From Parapedobacter soli (GTDB lineage Bacteria > Bacteroidota > Bacteroidia > Sphingobacteriales > Sphingobacteriaceae), in contig NZ_JAMXAY010000007.1 of NCBI RefSeq assembly GCF_025460835.1, positions 1 through 64,000 of the forward strand: a DNA stretch of 64,000 nucleotides, given 5' to 3'. Position numbers and translations under genes: made by a program. Every line of letters begins with the position of its first letter. The first letter of the stretch is position 1. Below are positions 63,047-64,000 of this stretch, piece after piece. The notes beneath the pieces were generated by a model. That model ran no database searches and had not been told where the DNA came from. It saw only the letters and a list, made by a program, of their open reading frames with translations.

Positions 63047-63943
63047 CTACCGATGGGCCTCATAGTGGAAGGTACGGACAGATTGGCGAAGCTGATGGCG
63101 TACGCCATCAGGTAGCGGCTCTGCACGCTGCAATACGTCAATCGCTTCATCCAATTGAGCCGTTGTACGTATCCCCAGCGCAACGGTTGCCACTGCGGGG
63201 TGCCCCAATACATAGGCCAATGCCACATCAAGCGGTGTTAACCCCAATCTCTCGGCCACCTTAGCTACGGTTTTTGCAGCCCGTGCTACCTCCCCGTCGG
63301 TATACTGGAGATAGTTGGTTGCGGGTTTACCGATCAGCATTCCCTGGGCTACGGTACCCCGGCATATCACGCTGACGCCGTTTTCATGAAGCAGGTCCAG
63401 CGTTGCTTCTTCCGGCCGGTGGTCGAGCAAACTGTATTGCGTCATCACGCTGACAATATGGGCGCGTTTGATATATTCGCGGATTACGTTCGGCCGGATG
63501 GACGAAATCCCGTACCATCGGATTTTCCCCTGTTCTTTGATCCGCTCAAATGCTTCGATGATTTCATCGATCGGATCGTCTATCGTTCCGCCATGCAGTT
63601 GGTACAAGTCGATATAATCGGTTTTCAGCCGTTTAAGACTTTGGTCGATGTGCTTTAAAATATAAGCCTTGCTCGGATTCCAATCCCATCCACTCCCATC
63701 GGGACGCCACTGGTTACCCACTTTCGTGGCAATGATGACGTCTTTCCTCACAGGCTTGAGGGCTTCGCCTACATATAGCTCATTGAGCCCCTTATTATAA
63801 AGGTCTGCCGTATCAAAAAAATTGATGCCGGCATCAACTGCCCGGCGTAGCAAATCCGTATAAACGGCTGCGTTCTCCCCTAGCGACATGCAGCCGACGC
63901 TCACAGGAGTCACCCACAGATCCGATTTACCGAGCTGTTTCAT
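63047..63943 (-). CDS. Aldo/keto reductase
   Basis: 298 residues, TIM-barrel NADPH oxidoreductase. The catalytic tetrad is visible: Asp and Tyr in FFDTADLYNKG, Lys in IIATKVGNQ, His in LYQLHGG. The family's cofactor loop appears as GTVAQGMLIGKP. Its ATG overlaps the stop of the next upstream gene (ATGA) and it is followed by the exported TIM-barrel gene, suggesting a small sugar operon. Substrate unknown. Confidence 0.92.
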   Translation of the reverse strand: MKQLGKSDLWVTPVSVGCMSLGENAAVYTDLLRRAVDAGINFFDTADLYNKGLNELYVGEALKPVRKDVIIATKVGNQWRPDGSGWDWNPSKAYILKHIDQSLKRLKTDYIDLYQLHGGTIDDPIDEIIEAFERIKEQGKIRWYGISSIRPNVIREYIKRAHIVSVMTQYSLLDHRPEEATLDLLHENGVSVICRGTVAQGMLIGKPATNYLQYTDGEVARAAKTVAKVAERLGLTPLDVALAYVLGHPAVATVALGIRTTAQLDEAIDVLQRAEPLPDGVRHQLRQSVRTFHYEAHR

Positions 63944-64000
63944 TTGGCTTGGTCTGCCTCCAATACTGCAGGTGCATCGACGGCATGCTGCACCGACACC
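63940..64000 (-). CDS. C-terminal tail of a gene cut by the right window edge
   Basis: In the minus strand 20 codons end with TGA at 63942-63940, reading VSVQHAVDAPAVLEADQAK before the stop. The stop overlaps the aldo/keto reductase ATG as ATGA, so the genes are coupled. Too short to identify. Confidence 0.5.
   Translation of the reverse strand, partial: VSVQHAVDAPAVLEADQAK

Overview
The window looks like a chromosomal segment from a Bacteroidota member of the Sphingobacteriaceae type, possibly Parapedobacter- or Pedobacter-like. Supporting signs are three SusC-type TonB receptors with paired SusD lipoproteins, many lipoproteins with a Cys-terminated signal peptide, DUF4625/DUF1735-like and fasciclin lipoproteins, a fused ClpB of the Bacteroidota type, and promoters of the TTTG-N19/20-TAnnTTTG kind. 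Most start codons have no clear Shine-Dalgarno sequence. The DNA is moderately GC-rich with AT-rich islands. The genus is inferred; no rRNA gene is present.

Layout. 1-3411: a minus-strand SusC receptor whose SusD partner would lie beyond the left edge. 3791-8710: housekeeping genes (PH/SHOCT protein, lnt, ribE, an MscS channel, a small coiled-coil membrane protein, xerD). 8708-12649: a compact minus-strand unit that is probably for metal (zinc-like) uptake. It has a small Cys/His membrane protein, a TonB receptor and two DUF4625-like lipoproteins, the last with a His-rich tail. An operator-like palindrome overlaps its promoter and an intrinsic terminator closes it. 12712-17316: DUF1905/OmdA protein, ispE, an acyl-CoA dehydrogenase-like flavoprotein, a PnuC-type transporter and mqo.

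17829-36082: the dominant feature, an unbroken plus-strand run of eleven genes (about 18 kb). It holds two successive SusC-SusD-fasciclin modules followed by surface lipoproteins: a DUF5007-like protein, a TIG/delta-60 repeat protein, a phosphatase-fold protein with LamG and a degraded metal site, a DUF1735-like protein and a PKD protein. Three of these end in closely related F5/8 type C (discoidin) modules. No glycoside hydrolase, lyase, protease or sigma/anti-sigma pair is present, so the locus looks built for binding and import rather than cutting.

36166-38421: an RhlE-type helicase, then a non-genic stretch with a 482-bp tandem array of 21-bp units and a nearby long hairpin. I regard this array as the most unusual structure in the window. 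38422-40337: an AI-2E permease, a toxin-antitoxin remnant with a broken toxin, and a small basic protein. 40334-46534: an RND efflux operon (permease, adaptor, TolC) headed by a TetR regulator. The same 13-bp palindrome sits in the tetR promoter and directly before tolC.

46661-63943: mixed core and accessory genes: Lrp/AsnC regulator, EamA exporter, a 5'-nucleotidase split into two genes, an SDR enzyme with recR, a LOG protein, a YoeB-type toxin with a small antitoxin, clpB, a hybrid histidine kinase carrying its own receiver and HPt domains, mazG, a fatty acid desaturase, trpS, a deoxynucleoside kinase, and at the right edge an exported TIM-barrel protein, an aldo/keto reductase and the tail of one more gene. 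No tRNA, rRNA, CRISPR array or insertion sequence was recognised.
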